NCBI GenBank assembly: GCA_022376465.1
Contig: JACDTU010000001.1
Location: 2,914,001 to 2,978,000, forward strand
DNA length: 64,000 nucleotides
DNA from: Cubamyces lactineus
Taxonomy: Eukaryota > Basidiomycota > Agaricomycetes > Polyporales > Polyporaceae
Reading direction: 5' to 3'
In this document: piece by piece, positions 36,532-47,612 of the stretch
Numbering within the stretch: position 1 is the stretch's first letter
Layout: every line of letters starts with the position of its first letter
The notes under the pieces: model-generated
Database searches by the model: none
What the model saw: only the letters and a program-made list of their open reading frames with translations
What the model was told of the DNA's origin: nothing
Made by a program: the position numbers and the translations under genes

Positions 36532-39188
36532 TCACTGATTCTTCTGGGCTAGGCGATCGCTCCGCCTCAACTTGGATCTTGGCTGTTCGGAGAGGTCACC
36601 AATCGCCTCTACCGGTCGCTTCTCGCCGTGGGAGTCTGAGCACCCCTCCACACGATTGAGTCTGTCATTGAACGATGCAATGCTACCGCCGCGTGTCCCA
36701 CGGTTCGCAGCATGAACGTCGGAGAAATTCAGCTTCCGAAGCTTGTTGGGAATGAGGATGATCGGTTTGTCGCGATGCTTGACCAGGAATCGTAAAATCA
36801 AACGCTGTATTGCCTCGTGGAGATGATCGTCTTGTGGTGGGAGCTTGACCATCAATGGGTATGGAGGGAGGACGTGAGGGATGATCTCGAGGAGAAGCTT
36901 GGCGACTGGCTCCATGGGGGGAGGGAATGAGTTGATCAGCCTTTGCGTGTCGGACAGCAACTCATTGCGTGTATCTTCATATGTGGAGTCCTGAGGTATG
37001 ACGTGGTCTCGAAGAATTTTCCAAGATTTGCTGAGATTCACTGCGGAGGTTTCCGTTTCCTGGAACTCCACAGGAGTTACGCGGAGTAGGGCGCCATACA
37101 TTGTCCAGAAAATTGACTCCGCGTCGTATTCCCACCGGTGGTAGAACGGCAACGCTCTGGCGCGCTCCCGTATATCAGCGAGTTTGACGCGTACAGGAGG
37201 AATACCGCCATGGAAAGTGTCCGAAAGGTCGTTGTACTTGTTGTATCGCGCTTCTCCATAGACCTTGATGTAAAGCTCCTTGGCCTCGCCATACAACAGT
37301 GGCATTTTCTCGTCCCAGTAGAGCGTGCTTGGGTGACAGTGGACAGCACCACCACAAACAGCTCGAGCGATGTACGAGGGGGTCCCCTGAAGTAGTGTCA
37401 GCATTATAGCACATGTGACGTAAGGGCTCAAGAGGGCTCACAGTTCGACAACGTAGCTCCTCTTGCTTTGTCGTGACGGATCCCGAAGTTAGCTTTGCGC
37501 CATTATCGAGGTCGATAAGGAGACATCGTGCCCTTCGATCTTCCGGTGCTCTAGGGCAAGCGTCAGCTGAAAAGATCGGATACAATACACCAAACAGCCC
37601 ACTAACCTGACTTTGCCAGCCATCACCTCGTCAATCAATGGCGGACAATCTTGCATGTACCGCTGCTCATCAGAACGAGGGCCCAACTGGGGATACATCA
37701 TGACATTGAATATGCTCATATCCCGATGCAAGACGCGGCGTTTGCCCGCCATCGTACGGTGAACTGTGCTGATGTTAGGCCAGGCCGCAAATCTCAAGAA
37801 CTCTACCAGGTACGTACCTTCAAGCGCGTCGTAGATAGCCATGAGGAGATCATTGACAGACTTTGCACAGAACAAGTCGTATCCAACGTCTGCGAGTACT
37901 ATGCGCAGCTTCTTCCTGGTCAACGAACCATCCTTCCTCGCGAAGACAAGCTCCCGTCCGTCGGGAGTTTTGACGACTTCGCTGCTGATAGGAAGAACCA
38001 CACCAGGAAGATAACCGTCCCTGTGAATGTCCGCGAGCAGGTCGGCTTCATTGAAACGTCGGTCGCAATCAATGTAGGCCTCCTTAATAACCACTGTGGG
38101 TTGGCCTCGCCTCTCGATGCGTAGGATTGTGGTACGCCTGCCCCAGGGGTCGCCTACAAAGGCAAGATCTGCGGCTGCGTAAACCTTTCCCTCTGTTCGG
38201 ACCGTCCACGAAGGACGCCCGAAACGCTTGTCACCCTTCTCGACCCAACATACAGTACGATCTTGGAGTATATGGTCTTCAGGAGGGTCGTACAGAGAGT
38301 AGACATAGGCGCACAAAGCAGTGAGGTCGGTCCAGCGTGTATGCTCAGAAGCCACTGGCTTGAGAGGAGAGGAATAGATAACCTGGAAGTACTTTGGTTT
38401 GACACTAAGGACGTAGTAGCCAGGACGATCGGGACGAGCTTGCTGTATCTTGTACGCGTAGCGTGTTGCCTGCGCCTTTCCGTCTTTGCCATAGATCGCC
38501 TTCGCCTCGACGACTGTCTCAACGCGATGGTAAGGGATGTCGCGATAGGTGCCGTCATCTTCACGTTGTTCATAGCCATAGGGCTCTTCGAAAACCCCAA
38601 CAATGTCAGGACTATCCTCGGGACGGCCGGGAATGGGGAAATGGGTTAGAGCGTGTCGGTGATGGTCGTAGAAGACGATCGGTCTTTGATCGCGATCCAC
38701 CTTCTTCGCCTTCTGGAGATGAGCTGCAAAGCGGTCAGCGAGTGCGTTTTGCAGCGCACACATGACATACTAAGAATGGCCTTGCTGATGGTGGTGAGGA
38801 GCGAAGCTGCAGGCTCATAGAGCTTCTGTTCTGAATCCTTCGAGACGACTAGATCAATCGCATCGAGCGCCTTCTGCACATCCTTCTTCTTCGAAACTTG
38901 AGCCACGAGTTGTTGTGGACAGGGTTTGAGGTGGCTCTCGAAGAAGGCTGGGTCAGCAGTGACGTCGAACTCGGCGACAACTTCTACATCTTGGAGCAAA
39001 TTAGCCACCAGGTCGCGTTTGAGAGGAGAAGCAGTGTGATCGTCAAGACGCGTACCAGAGCTCTGCGCAATCTCGGACGTCCCATCAGCATTCACGTCCG
39101 CCTCCTGCCTGGGGGCAGGAGACGGGGTACGCGGCTGCTCGTTGGAAGACATCACAAGACTGGGTGAGCTTGCGATCACACCAGCCAT
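36532..39188 (-). CDS. FunK1-family protein kinase A, 814 aa
   Basis: Five exons (introns 38724-38770, 37764-37817, 37551-37606 and 37387-37441). The family-specific N-half contains GTYRDIPYHRVETVVEAKA and LCAYVYSLYDPPEDHILQDR. Kinase features: a glycine-rich-loop-like GDPWGRRTTILRIER, a beta-3 Lys in VVIKEAY (about residue 353), a C-helix Glu in NEADLL (365), the catalytic loop LHRDMSIFN (Asp456, Asn461) and metal-site LIDLDNG (Asp507 or 509, in place of DFG). WEYDAESIFWTMYGALLRVT follows, then a basic tail (SKLRRSDRLAQKNQ) that may be a nuclear signal. All catalytic residues are intact, so activity is likely. FunK1 kinases are a large fungal family with unknown targets. MSSNEQPRTPSP, 12 codons later, is an alternative start (see the upstream element). 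Confidence 0.9.
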
Positions 39189-39482
39189 CTCTTGCGGGTT
39201 TATATGTTGGTTCAGCGCCCTAGTGGCTAAAGTCTGGGTTTGAATTTTGGTTGGGCGAGTCAAAGCTCGAGGGCGTGGATGAGGGGAGGAAGCAAGTACG
39301 GTCGGCGACGGTGATTGTTCCCTTCAGCCAACAGCCAAGCGCGCATGGTTCTTTGTGTTACTCGGTCACATCTTAGCCACCTTGTAGACGCCCATAAGCG
39401 AAGTTGGCTTGCTCCTCTTTCCACTCCGTCTCTTGCTGTCAAGATCGCTCTAGATGTACACCAGCGCGACAATCCAGGCGCA
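39189..39482 (-). repeat. Conserved FunK1 upstream block (copy A) with TATA motif
   Basis: About 290 bp directly upstream of kinase A that is clearly related to the regions upstream of kinases B and D. TATAAA (minus strand, 39199-39204) ends 10 bases before the ATG. The block contains the shared stretch gggcgtctacaaggtggcta on the complementary strand. The homology stops at a caatccaggc site, where the 326 bp copied segment begins. Confidence 0.8.
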
Positions 39483-39808
39483 CAGGCGGGGCAGACACAG
39501 GTGTCGTCGAATATGTCCGCTTCCGAGCAGGCCAAAGCTACGGAAGCGTCCTCTCACAGGCGCATGCGCTCAGTCACGAACCCCGACGAGCCGCTCTCCT
39601 CACCCCCGCCGTCGTATCCTGCCACGTTCGACCCGCCTCCGCCCCCTACCCCGCTGTTCCATGCGCGCGCGGCGACAGATTCGTCAGAGCAGTCGTATCG
39701 CTCCAGTTTGCACTCGGGTTCTCTCCACCCCCAGCCGTCCTCGTCGCAGAGCTCGATCCCGCAAAAGCGCTCGCTCTCGCCGTTCCCCTCCCCACCACCT
39801 TCCTCGGT
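39483..39808 (+). repeat. 326 bp inverted copy of an internal piece of the coiled-coil gene
   Basis: I can find no difference between this piece and 49210-49535 read on the opposite strand; all reading frames give the same peptides. In the source gene it encodes part of the Ser/Pro-rich region (for example PPPSYPATFDPPPPPTPLF). Here it has no start or stop of its own and is not a gene. The left join lies at the end of the FunK1 upstream block (shared CAGGC); the right join at GGT leads into an intron remnant of threonine synthase. Confidence 0.92.
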
Positions 39809-40277
39809 TGCTCTGGTCACCCTCAGATGCTGTGTGTTGCTTGCGATATGATACAATTGACTGATACTTTCCCAGTGCCGCCATCTACGGGCTAAGGAAC
39901 AAGGCCAACATCTCCATTTTCATCCTTCATCCAAAGGGCCGCGTCTCGCCCATTCAAGAGGCCCAAATGACCACTGTCACGGATGCCAACGTCCACAACC
40001 TCGCCGTCAAGGGAACATTTGACGACTGCCAAGTAGGTAGCGAGACTATGATTGCAGACAGCCACCCTGAATTCTCTTCCAGGACATCGTCAAATCCCTC
40101 TTCGCTGATCGAGAATTCAACACGGCTCACCGGCTAGGTGCCGTCAACTCGATCAACTGGGCACGCATCCTTGCTCAGCGACGGATGCAAGCGGCGTGTG
40201 CGAGACGCTGAGTCCTGCGATGGATATCCTGGTCTCGAGCAACTTTGAGCGGCTGCTGTGGTACCTTGCCTTCGAGG
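39809..40277 (+). pseudogene. thr4: Threonine synthase (THR4) fragment with internal deletion
   Basis: The piece begins in an intron (acceptor tttcccag at 39875) and reads AAIYGLRNKANISIFILHPK, GRVSPIQEAQMTTVTDANVH and NLAVKGTFDDCQ, then an intact intron (40033-40082), then DIVKSLFADREFNTAHRLGA and VNSINWARILAQ. At about 40178 it jumps to ATDASGVCETLSPAMDILVS, SNFERLLWYLAFE, which in complete THR4 lies much further on. The central PLP-enzyme core and both ends are missing, so it cannot make an active threonine synthase. Retained introns show it came from genomic DNA and not from a cDNA. It sits just before the F-box/WD40 gene. Confidence 0.88.
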
Positions 40278-40295
40278 GTGAGTCTGACGATAGGG

Positions 40296-42228
40296 ATGGG
40301 CATCCTACCTAGGATATGGGACGCTCTCCGCGAGGGCTCTCCCGCGAAGAAAGGGCGTCGTCGGCCTGGACTACCCTCATGGCGCGACGCTGGCGGGCCG
40401 GATCTTGAATATCATTCTGACGGCTCTGTCGATTACGCGAACATGGTGCCGCTTGACGGTGAAGAGGGCGAGCTCATAGACGATGAAGCATGCTTCATTG
40501 ACGTCAGAGCAGTCACTGGCATGGGTAAGCTAGTTCGGTTCTCCATGCGGCAGTACAACGGCTCACGGTCGCCTGACAGACATCATATCACACCTACCAC
40601 CCGAGTTGGCGTTGGAACTACTCAGTTTCTTGGACCTCCCATCGATCCTTGCCTGTCTCCGGGTCTCGCGGTGCGTAGCTCTCTGAGACGCCAGTGCGCG
40701 ATCACTCATGGTCTTGCAGGAGATGGAACGAACTCGCGCGCGACAACTCAATATGGCGAACTTTGTTCTCGCGCAAGGAGAAAGACGGGTGGCGCGTAGA
40801 CCTTCGCCGAAACCAGATAACTTGGCGCTTACAACCGACGTCTTCGCGAGCTGTGATTCCAGCACCCCTGGAGATCAAGTGGTATGATATGTATCGCACG
40901 CGGATGGAGCTCGACCGTCGATGGTCAAATTACCCCACTGCTGGGCTCAGTGCGGACCTCAGTGACGACACCATTGCCGAAGAGAAGGAGGTGCCCAAAG
41001 CCTGGGAGCCAAAGGTCAAGCGCATAAGCGGACACACTGACAGGTATGCGCTCAATGGTGTAGACTCCATGCGCGCGTTTGTCCTGAATTAACCAACAGT
41101 GTTTATTGCCTCGAGTTTGACTCTTCGAGAATCATCACCGGCTCGCGTGACCGAACGATCAAGGTCTGGAGTCTCAAGACAGGCCGCTGTCTCGCGACAT
41201 TCAATGGGCACCGCGGAAGTGTCCTTTGTCTCAAGTTTGACCGTGACTGGGACGTTCCTTGTGACGTCGATGAGGGTGAAGTTAGCGGTGTACAGCGCAG
41301 TGTCAGCCCTTGGGCCCCACGCAAAGGCTTCATGGTCACAGGATCGAGCGACTGTTCAGTGTGCGTATGGGATCTGTACGCACACCCAAGAATCAGCGAG
41401 GCAGATATCACCGCAGAGGTGAAAGCTATCCTGCGAGGACATACTGGCGGCGTACTGGATCTGAAGATTGACTCGTGCTGGATCGTCAGCTGGTGCGTTG
41501 ATGCGACCAAGTTGTGTGTTCGCTATGCTTACATGGCGGTTGTTTACAGCTCGAAAGATGCGCTGATACGCGTGTGGGATCGCAAGACGCTCGAATTGCG
41601 TTCGACACTGTGCGGGCACGATGGTCCAGTGAATGCCGTCGGGCTGCAGGGGAACAGAGTCGTGAGCGCCAGTGGGGATGGCAAGATGATCCTCTGGGAT
41701 GTTGTTAGCGGCGAGCGCTTGCGTACTTTCGAAGGGCACGATCGCGGCCTGGCATGTATCGAGTTCAAGGTTAGTGATCACTCCGCTTCATTGTCACAGT
41801 CCCAACATCTGATCGTCTTGCGTTCATAGGAGAACTTGATCGTCTCTGGGTCGAACGACTGCAAGATCAAGGTGTGGGACGCGGACACCGGCGAGTGCCT
41901 CCGCACGCTCGTTGGGCACGAGTATCTCGTCCGCGCGCTCACGTTCGACCCGCGCAGCGGGCGCCTTGTGAGCGGGAGCTACGACAAGACGGTCAAGGTG
42001 TGGGACCTGTACACGGGGAAGCTCGTGCGCGAGTTCCGCGGTTGCCACGTGAGCCACATTTTCGACGTCAAGTTCGACCACTGTCGGATCGTTAGGTGCG
42101 TGCGCATGGTTGTAGAATTTCATTAAATGGGTGCTGATCGTAGTGCTGTGTCATGTAGCACGTCGCACGATAGGAAGATTGTCGTGCTCGACTTCTCAGA
42201 GGGGCTCGACACCAGCCTCTTCGTCTGA
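40296..42228 (+). CDS. F-box/WD40 protein (beta-TrCP/Pop1-like SCF receptor), 530 aa
   Basis: Seven exons (introns 40525-40579, 40671-40719, 41044-41099, 41493-41549, 41770-41829 and 42096-42158). An N-terminal acidic stretch precedes an F-box (SHLPPELALELLSFLDLPSI, LACLRVSRRWNELARDNSIW) and then about seven WD40 blades, for example KRISGHTDSVYCLEFDSSRI, LRGHTGGVLDLKIDSCWIVS, LCGHDGPVNAVGLQGNRVVS and CLRTLVGHEYLVRALTFDPR. Such proteins bind phosphorylated substrates through the beta-propeller and link them to Skp1-cullin-Rbx1 for ubiquitination. An insertion in the second or third blade (PCDVDEGEVSGVQRSVSPWA) lengthens a loop. The start is uncertain: the ATG used lies only 19 bases after the threonine synthase fragment, so part of the original 5' end may have been replaced. 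Confidence 0.85.
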
Positions 42229-43244
42229 TCATTGAATGAACCCCTGGAGCAAGGTCTCGCCCTCATCAATACCCCATTTCCGGATCAATCTTATCGCTGC
42301 TCTAATTGACGCACACGCTCCTTCCCGCCTCACCATCTCCTCACGGCCTTCCAACGTCTTCTTGTTTACCCTTCGTTCCATAGCGCCATTATTTCTCGTT
42401 GCTAACCACATCGTGGATAACAATCAACAATCACGACCCGTCTTCCCTTTTTGCGTCCATAGCACTACTCGCTCGCTTCACATTTATCCTCGACCTTCTC
42501 TTGCACACGATATACCCCCCCCCCCCCCACCACCACCACCACCACCAATTATTCGCGTTTCGCTGCGCTGGTGGCCCGTCCTTATCTCTGCCTCTCATCT
42601 CCATCGGTATTTATCGCAGGACACTGCTGTCTGTACGCTCGAATTCCCGATCTGTAACTGGGTGTATCTGTACCATTATACATAGGAAACCTCCAAACCT
42701 CCATCCGATTTTTGTGTTCAATTTACTCCTCAGAGCCACACCGAGCCTTGTCGCGTACCGTGACGACTCATGACGGTCCTCGCGATCACCTGTGTGAGGC
42801 CCGGGTTTGCTTAAGCATATGCCGAATTCTGGCCGCGAGAGCCCTACTTGTTGGCGAAGTTCTTGCGGCGCTGAAAGTATGCATTCCCGTGTACGTCACC
42901 AATGGGTTCGGGAAGTTCAGGGGCCTTGTTTGGCAAAATGGCAACACAACGTAGATATATTCCATGGGAAGTAGCAAAGGGCATACATGACGTAGGGAGC
43001 GACAGGCTAGTAGCGTGGAGAGAACAGTCCGTGAGATACAATGTGTGGTATATACTAGTGATCATAGTATGAGGTATGAGAGGCCGTCCGGCGGCTATCG
43101 TCAGTATGGAGGCTTCGAACGAGCGAGATGTATGAGGCAACACGAGAAAAAGAGGTGCGATACAAGGGAATAAGATCTCAGCAGGGGATGATCGGGAGCA
43201 GGATCAGTGAAGGATTGGTTGTCTCCAGAGTCCGGGCAAAAAGG
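42229..43244. other. Intergenic, convergent 3' ends
   Basis: About 1 kb. It holds the C-run/CCA microsatellite (separate entry) and no supported gene. Confidence 0.55.
42515..42548. repeat. Poly-C run followed by (CCA)n
   Basis: Fourteen C residues (42515-42528) run directly into ACC/CAC triplets up to about 42548, about 290 bases after the WD40 stop codon. Confidence 0.9.
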
Positions 43245-45981
43245 CTAATCGCGACCTCTTCGCGGATCGTCCTTCCACAGCCCTCTGAGGATGCGAGCGT
43301 CGTCTTCGCGAGAACGATCGGGGTCGTTGGTGGCTCCACGCTTGGGAAGGACGCGACGACTGGATGATTCGTCCCCTGTGCGAGGGCGTTTCGATCCCGT
43401 GCCAGTCTCTGCCGTGAGTTCCTGCATGTGGCTGCCGTATGTGCCAAGTTCGCGGCCATCCTTCTTCAAGTCGGTGCCCGCCCAGCGTACAACTCCAGGT
43501 ACGAGAGGGATAGGGTTCTGTTCGTGATCGACGAGATACTCCAGGATAAGGCGCTGCATTGCTTCGTGAAGATGATCGTCGAAGGGTGGGAGAGGGTCCA
43601 TGAGCGCGTATGTTGGGGAGACTTGCTCCGCAATACGCTGAAGCAAAATGGCGACGTCCTTCATGATAGGATGGAATGCAGCGACGAACTGGGCCTCATT
43701 ATATCCAAGGAGGGGTTGCCGTACGTCGGTATATGGCACTAGCTCATCCGGGGTATCCGGGATAGTGTGAGCTTTGAGTGTACCCCAGGCCGCCTTGAGT
43801 GCGGTGACTGCGCTAGGTGTCTCTTCTGCATTCCGGGGCTTTGCGCGGAGAAGAACAGCGTACATCGTCCAGAAGACCGACTCGGCATCATACTCCCAAC
43901 GGTGGAAGAACGACATAGTCTCGGCAATCTTCTGGATGTCCTTGAAGTCGTCGCGGCGTGGCAGACCTCCGTGGCGTGTGAAACCCTTGAGATCATCGGT
44001 ATACTGATCGTAGCGCGTCTTCCCATATGCCTGGATGTACAATTCCTTGGCCTTTCCGCCAAGGGTGGGCATGCGTAGATAGTTCAGATGTTCGAATTTG
44101 CATGGAAACGCAGCAATGGTTACGGCGCGCGCAATATACATCGGGGTGCCCTGCAAGAGTGTTAGTTAGTACCTCAGACGATCGGACATTATATAACTGA
44201 GCAGACCGTTCGATGCTTGAGCTCCCTGCGTATCGCTTCGTGGACCCTCGGAGCTGCCTTTGCATGGCCAAGGAGGGCAGAGTGATCGTAATCTATCATC
44301 AATCCGCGAGGGATCGGCGGTATATCCGAGTCACTACACTGCATGTCAGATGCAACGCGCAAACAGCAATGAAGAGGGCAGACTTACCTGAGTCGACCAG
44401 CCAATACTTCGTCGATGAGAGGCGGCACATCTTCCATCCACTTGACCCCCTCGGAAGGAGACCGCTGTGGGTACATCATGATATTGAAGATGCTCATGTC
44501 GCGATGAAGGACCTCGCGCCGCGACGCAACTGTTCTGTGTACTGTTGAACTTGTGCGTCAGTACATCATCTTTCGAGTACGTTGAGAATCGAGCTTACTC
44601 TCTAGGACGTCATACACCGCCATGAGGAGATCGTTGACTGTCTTGGCGTACTCCAGGTCCACCCCAAAATCGCCGAAGACGATTCGCTGCTTCGTTCGTG
44701 TCTCCGTCGTATCAGAGAACGTGATCTGTGTACTGTCACTCTCCACCGTTTCCGAAGCGAACACACGCACAACACCAGGTACGTAGCCTTCTTCATGAAT
44801 ATGGTCCAGCAGGTCTACCTCTTCATACCGCCTGCCGTCCTCGAGATAGAATTCCTTGATAACGACTGGCGGAAGGTTCAGCCTCGTGATCCGAAACACG
44901 GTCGTCCGGCGTCCAAACGGATATCCCAGAAAGATTATCCTCGCGCCATAGTACTTCTCGCCGTCGACGGTAAGATCCCACAGGGCTGGGCTGTTGGGCT
45001 GGTTGGGTGGCTCCGACCAAGTGATAGTCCGGTCATGCAGGATATGGCCGTCCGGGGGGTCGTAGAGCGAGTACACGTAGGCACAGAGCGTCTTGAGATC
45101 CGTCCAAGGAACAAGCGCTGCAGCCTTGAGCCCAAGAGGGGAGCCATAGAAGAGCTGGAACGCGTCCGGGGTAGCACTCATCCCGTAGTAAGAAGGCCTA
45201 TCCGGTCGTGCTTGTAGGATGTGATGGATGTAACTCGAAGCCTGGCGTCTGCCTTCGGCTTGCAAGCCTTTGTACTTGGCTTCGACCACGGTCTCGATAC
45301 GGTGGTACGGGACCTCGCGGTAGGTCCCATCGGTATGAATCTTCAGGGTCCTGGCGTCGGTCGGTTGGAACACGCCAACGATGTCAGGCATCTCCTTAGG
45401 ATCACCGACGGGAAAGCGGGTGATGGGGCAGCTGTGATGATCGAGGAAAACAATGGGCCGCTCGCTTCGAAGATAGAGTCTACGCTTGTCGCGCACGGGA
45501 ATATACCCTGCAAGAAAATTCAACCGTTAGCTAAGGATCAACACCCATGAAACAATACTCAATGCTCACCATGGATGGTCTTGCTGATGTGTGTCAACAG
45601 AGCGGCCATGGGACGGTACATTGAGAACTCGTCTGGAGCATTCATGATTTCCTCCGTATATGAGGCCACCTTGCCATCCCAAGAAAGCTTCAGGTAAGGC
45701 TTCTCAGGACAAAGACGAAGGCGAGAAGTCAGGAAGGCTGTGTCAATATCAATCGACGACGCGTCGGGTCCAGCCCCAACGACTTTGCGAGAGATACTCA
45801 TGAGTCCAGCCGGCTTAACAGGAGAGTCAACAAAATGAGAGGGCATACCAGAGCTCTGCGCAGTCTCGGATGCTCCATCGGCATGCACGTTCGCCTCCTG
45901 CCCGAGGACAGGAGACGGAGTACGCGGCTGCTCGTTGGAAGACATCAAGGGACTGGGTGAGCTTGCGATCACACCAGCCAT
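43245..45981 (-). CDS. FunK1-family protein kinase B, 835 aa
   Basis: Five exons with introns at the same places as in kinase A (45508-45569, 44542-44598, 44334-44387 and 44151-44206). The order is FunK1 N-half (GTYREVPYHRIETVVEAKYK), GYPFGRRTTVFRITR, VVIKEFYLEDGRRYEEVDLL (beta-3 Lys and helix-C Glu), the catalytic loop LHRDMSIFNIMMYP with Asp455, then MIDYDHSALL (metal Asp with Tyr in place of Phe/Leu) and RYDQYTDDLKGFTRHGG, followed by WEYDAESVFWTMYAVLLR. The tail is basic (GTGSKRPRTGDESSSRR) and looks like a nuclear signal. Catalytic residues are complete. Exon 4 begins with an acceptor gtgtag|TGAC; a slightly earlier cag would break the frame. The N-terminus (MAGVIASSPSPLMSSNEQPR) is nearly the same as in kinase A, while the middle has diverged, which suggests an older duplication with a conserved front. 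Confidence 0.9.
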
Positions 45982-46268
45982 CTCTTGCGGGTTTATATGT
46001 TAGCTCAGCGCCCTAGTGGCTAAAGTCTGGGTTTAAATATTGGGTGGGCGAGTCAAAGCTCGAGGGCGTGGATGAGGGGAGGGAGCAAGTACGGTCGACG
46101 ACGGTGATTGTTCACTTTAGCCAACAGCCAAGCGCGCATGGTTCTTTGTGTTACTCGGTCACAACTTAGCCACCATAGACGCACATAAGCGCTTAGCTCG
46201 CTCCTCTTTCCACTCCGTCTCTCGCTTTTAGAAGCGCTCTTAATGTACACCAGCGTGACAATCCAGGC
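45982..46268 (-). repeat. Conserved FunK1 upstream block (copy B) with TATA motif
   Basis: Matches copy A along its length with scattered substitutions and small indels. TATAAA (45992-45997, minus strand) again ends 10 bases before the ATG. After caatccaggc the similarity to copy A ends. Confidence 0.8.
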
Positions 46269-47612
46269 AGACTCATAACTCAGTAACATGCAAGCATAGG
46301 CTTCATCGACACTTGCCAACCGCGAGGGCTACTGCACCAACGCTGTGAGCAGTCCGAGCCGATCACTACCTGCCAAAACGAGCTTCATTGAGCTCCAGCC
46401 CGGCCGCCCGCATCCCGCAGGGCTCGCTCTGGCTAACTTCAAAGATGTCCTTTGTCCGCCATAAGGGTGCGACTTCAAGCCATGGCTTGATGCGGTGCAC
46501 AATGGCGCTCCAACCCTGTGGGCCCGCGCGCAGTGCGCATTGCGTGACTCGGACCGTTCCGCCATCCAAGCTCCAGGGCACGATGATTTACCGGTGGCAA
46601 GTACTCAGGTTGGCCCTCACCCCAACAAATGAGCCCTAAATGGGGGGATGCACATCTACCACTCGCTCAATACATTGCACCTGATCCATTGTGATGACCT
46701 GGAGGGAACGACATGTTGCGCTCCGAGGCCGCGATCTTGACCGGCGTCCGAGCCAACAGTGAGGCTCTCTATACGCACCGTGATCTCGACGGGATGGCCA
46801 CATCTAGCCATATCTGCAACCTACGAGGGCCCTAGTACGCCAGCAGTGATCGTACACCCACTTCGAGTCCAAACCCTTGCATATGAGATCTACGACCCTG
46901 CACTTGAGCTACGACATAGGCGCTAATGCAGAATCGTCCGCTGGCGCAGCTTGCGCAGTTGCTTTCCTGAATATGGCTTGCTCTGGCGCGTATGAATGAA
47001 TGAATCGCGACCACAGAGTCATCAGTTCATAGCGGTGACGCAGAGCAATACGTTCCACCATTTTGAGCGCAGGTGGTCAACCATGGAGCTCGAGGTTAGT
47101 CGGAGCGTCGTCAAGAAACACGGTCCAAGTATGACTGATGAATCCACAATAACTATAGTGATATATTCCACAACATAGCGCGACTCCAGTATGACAATTC
47201 CAGGTGAGTAGCATACCAACAGCACACCCCGCCGCGGCGCTCGCTCCGGGCCGTGGGGCAGATCTCACGGCAGGGTGGACTATACAACAAGAGGATATAC
47301 GTATGGGACATGAGGGAGACGACAGCTCAACGGTCGGAAAGGGGGGAGGGGGGGATGCTAGGGCGGGTAGACATGCGACATGCAACAGGGAATCAGAGGT
47401 ATATGCGTGCGATGATATGGTAGCAGAGCCAAACGAGTGTCGTGCGAGAGTGCGAGCAGGGAACGGGCGCTGTACGGTACGATTATAACAAAAACGAATG
47501 TCCCAAGCAATAAATATAGCGTTAAAGTCATGACTGTCTACAGACGACGCTCGTCAGCTCCGTCACGGAGAGAGAACGGAGAGGAGCGACGTACTGCGTT
47601 GCCCGCGACCAA
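46269..47612. other. Intergenic between FunK1 B and the coiled-coil gene
   Basis: About 1.3 kb with no recognised gene. A G-run GGGGGGAGGGGGGG is at about 47341-47354. Confidence 0.5.

Noticed and set aside
39315..39851. 178-codon plus-strand open frame through the FunK1 upstream block and copied segment
   Set aside because: It fuses unrelated pieces, starts in non-coding sequence and has no support beyond being open.
42399..42773. Open frame with Pro and His runs after the WD40 gene
   Set aside because: Made by a poly-C and CCA microsatellite; no other coding signal.
46329..46639. Open frames on both strands in the region after FunK1 B
   Set aside because: No resemblance to known proteins; no supporting features.
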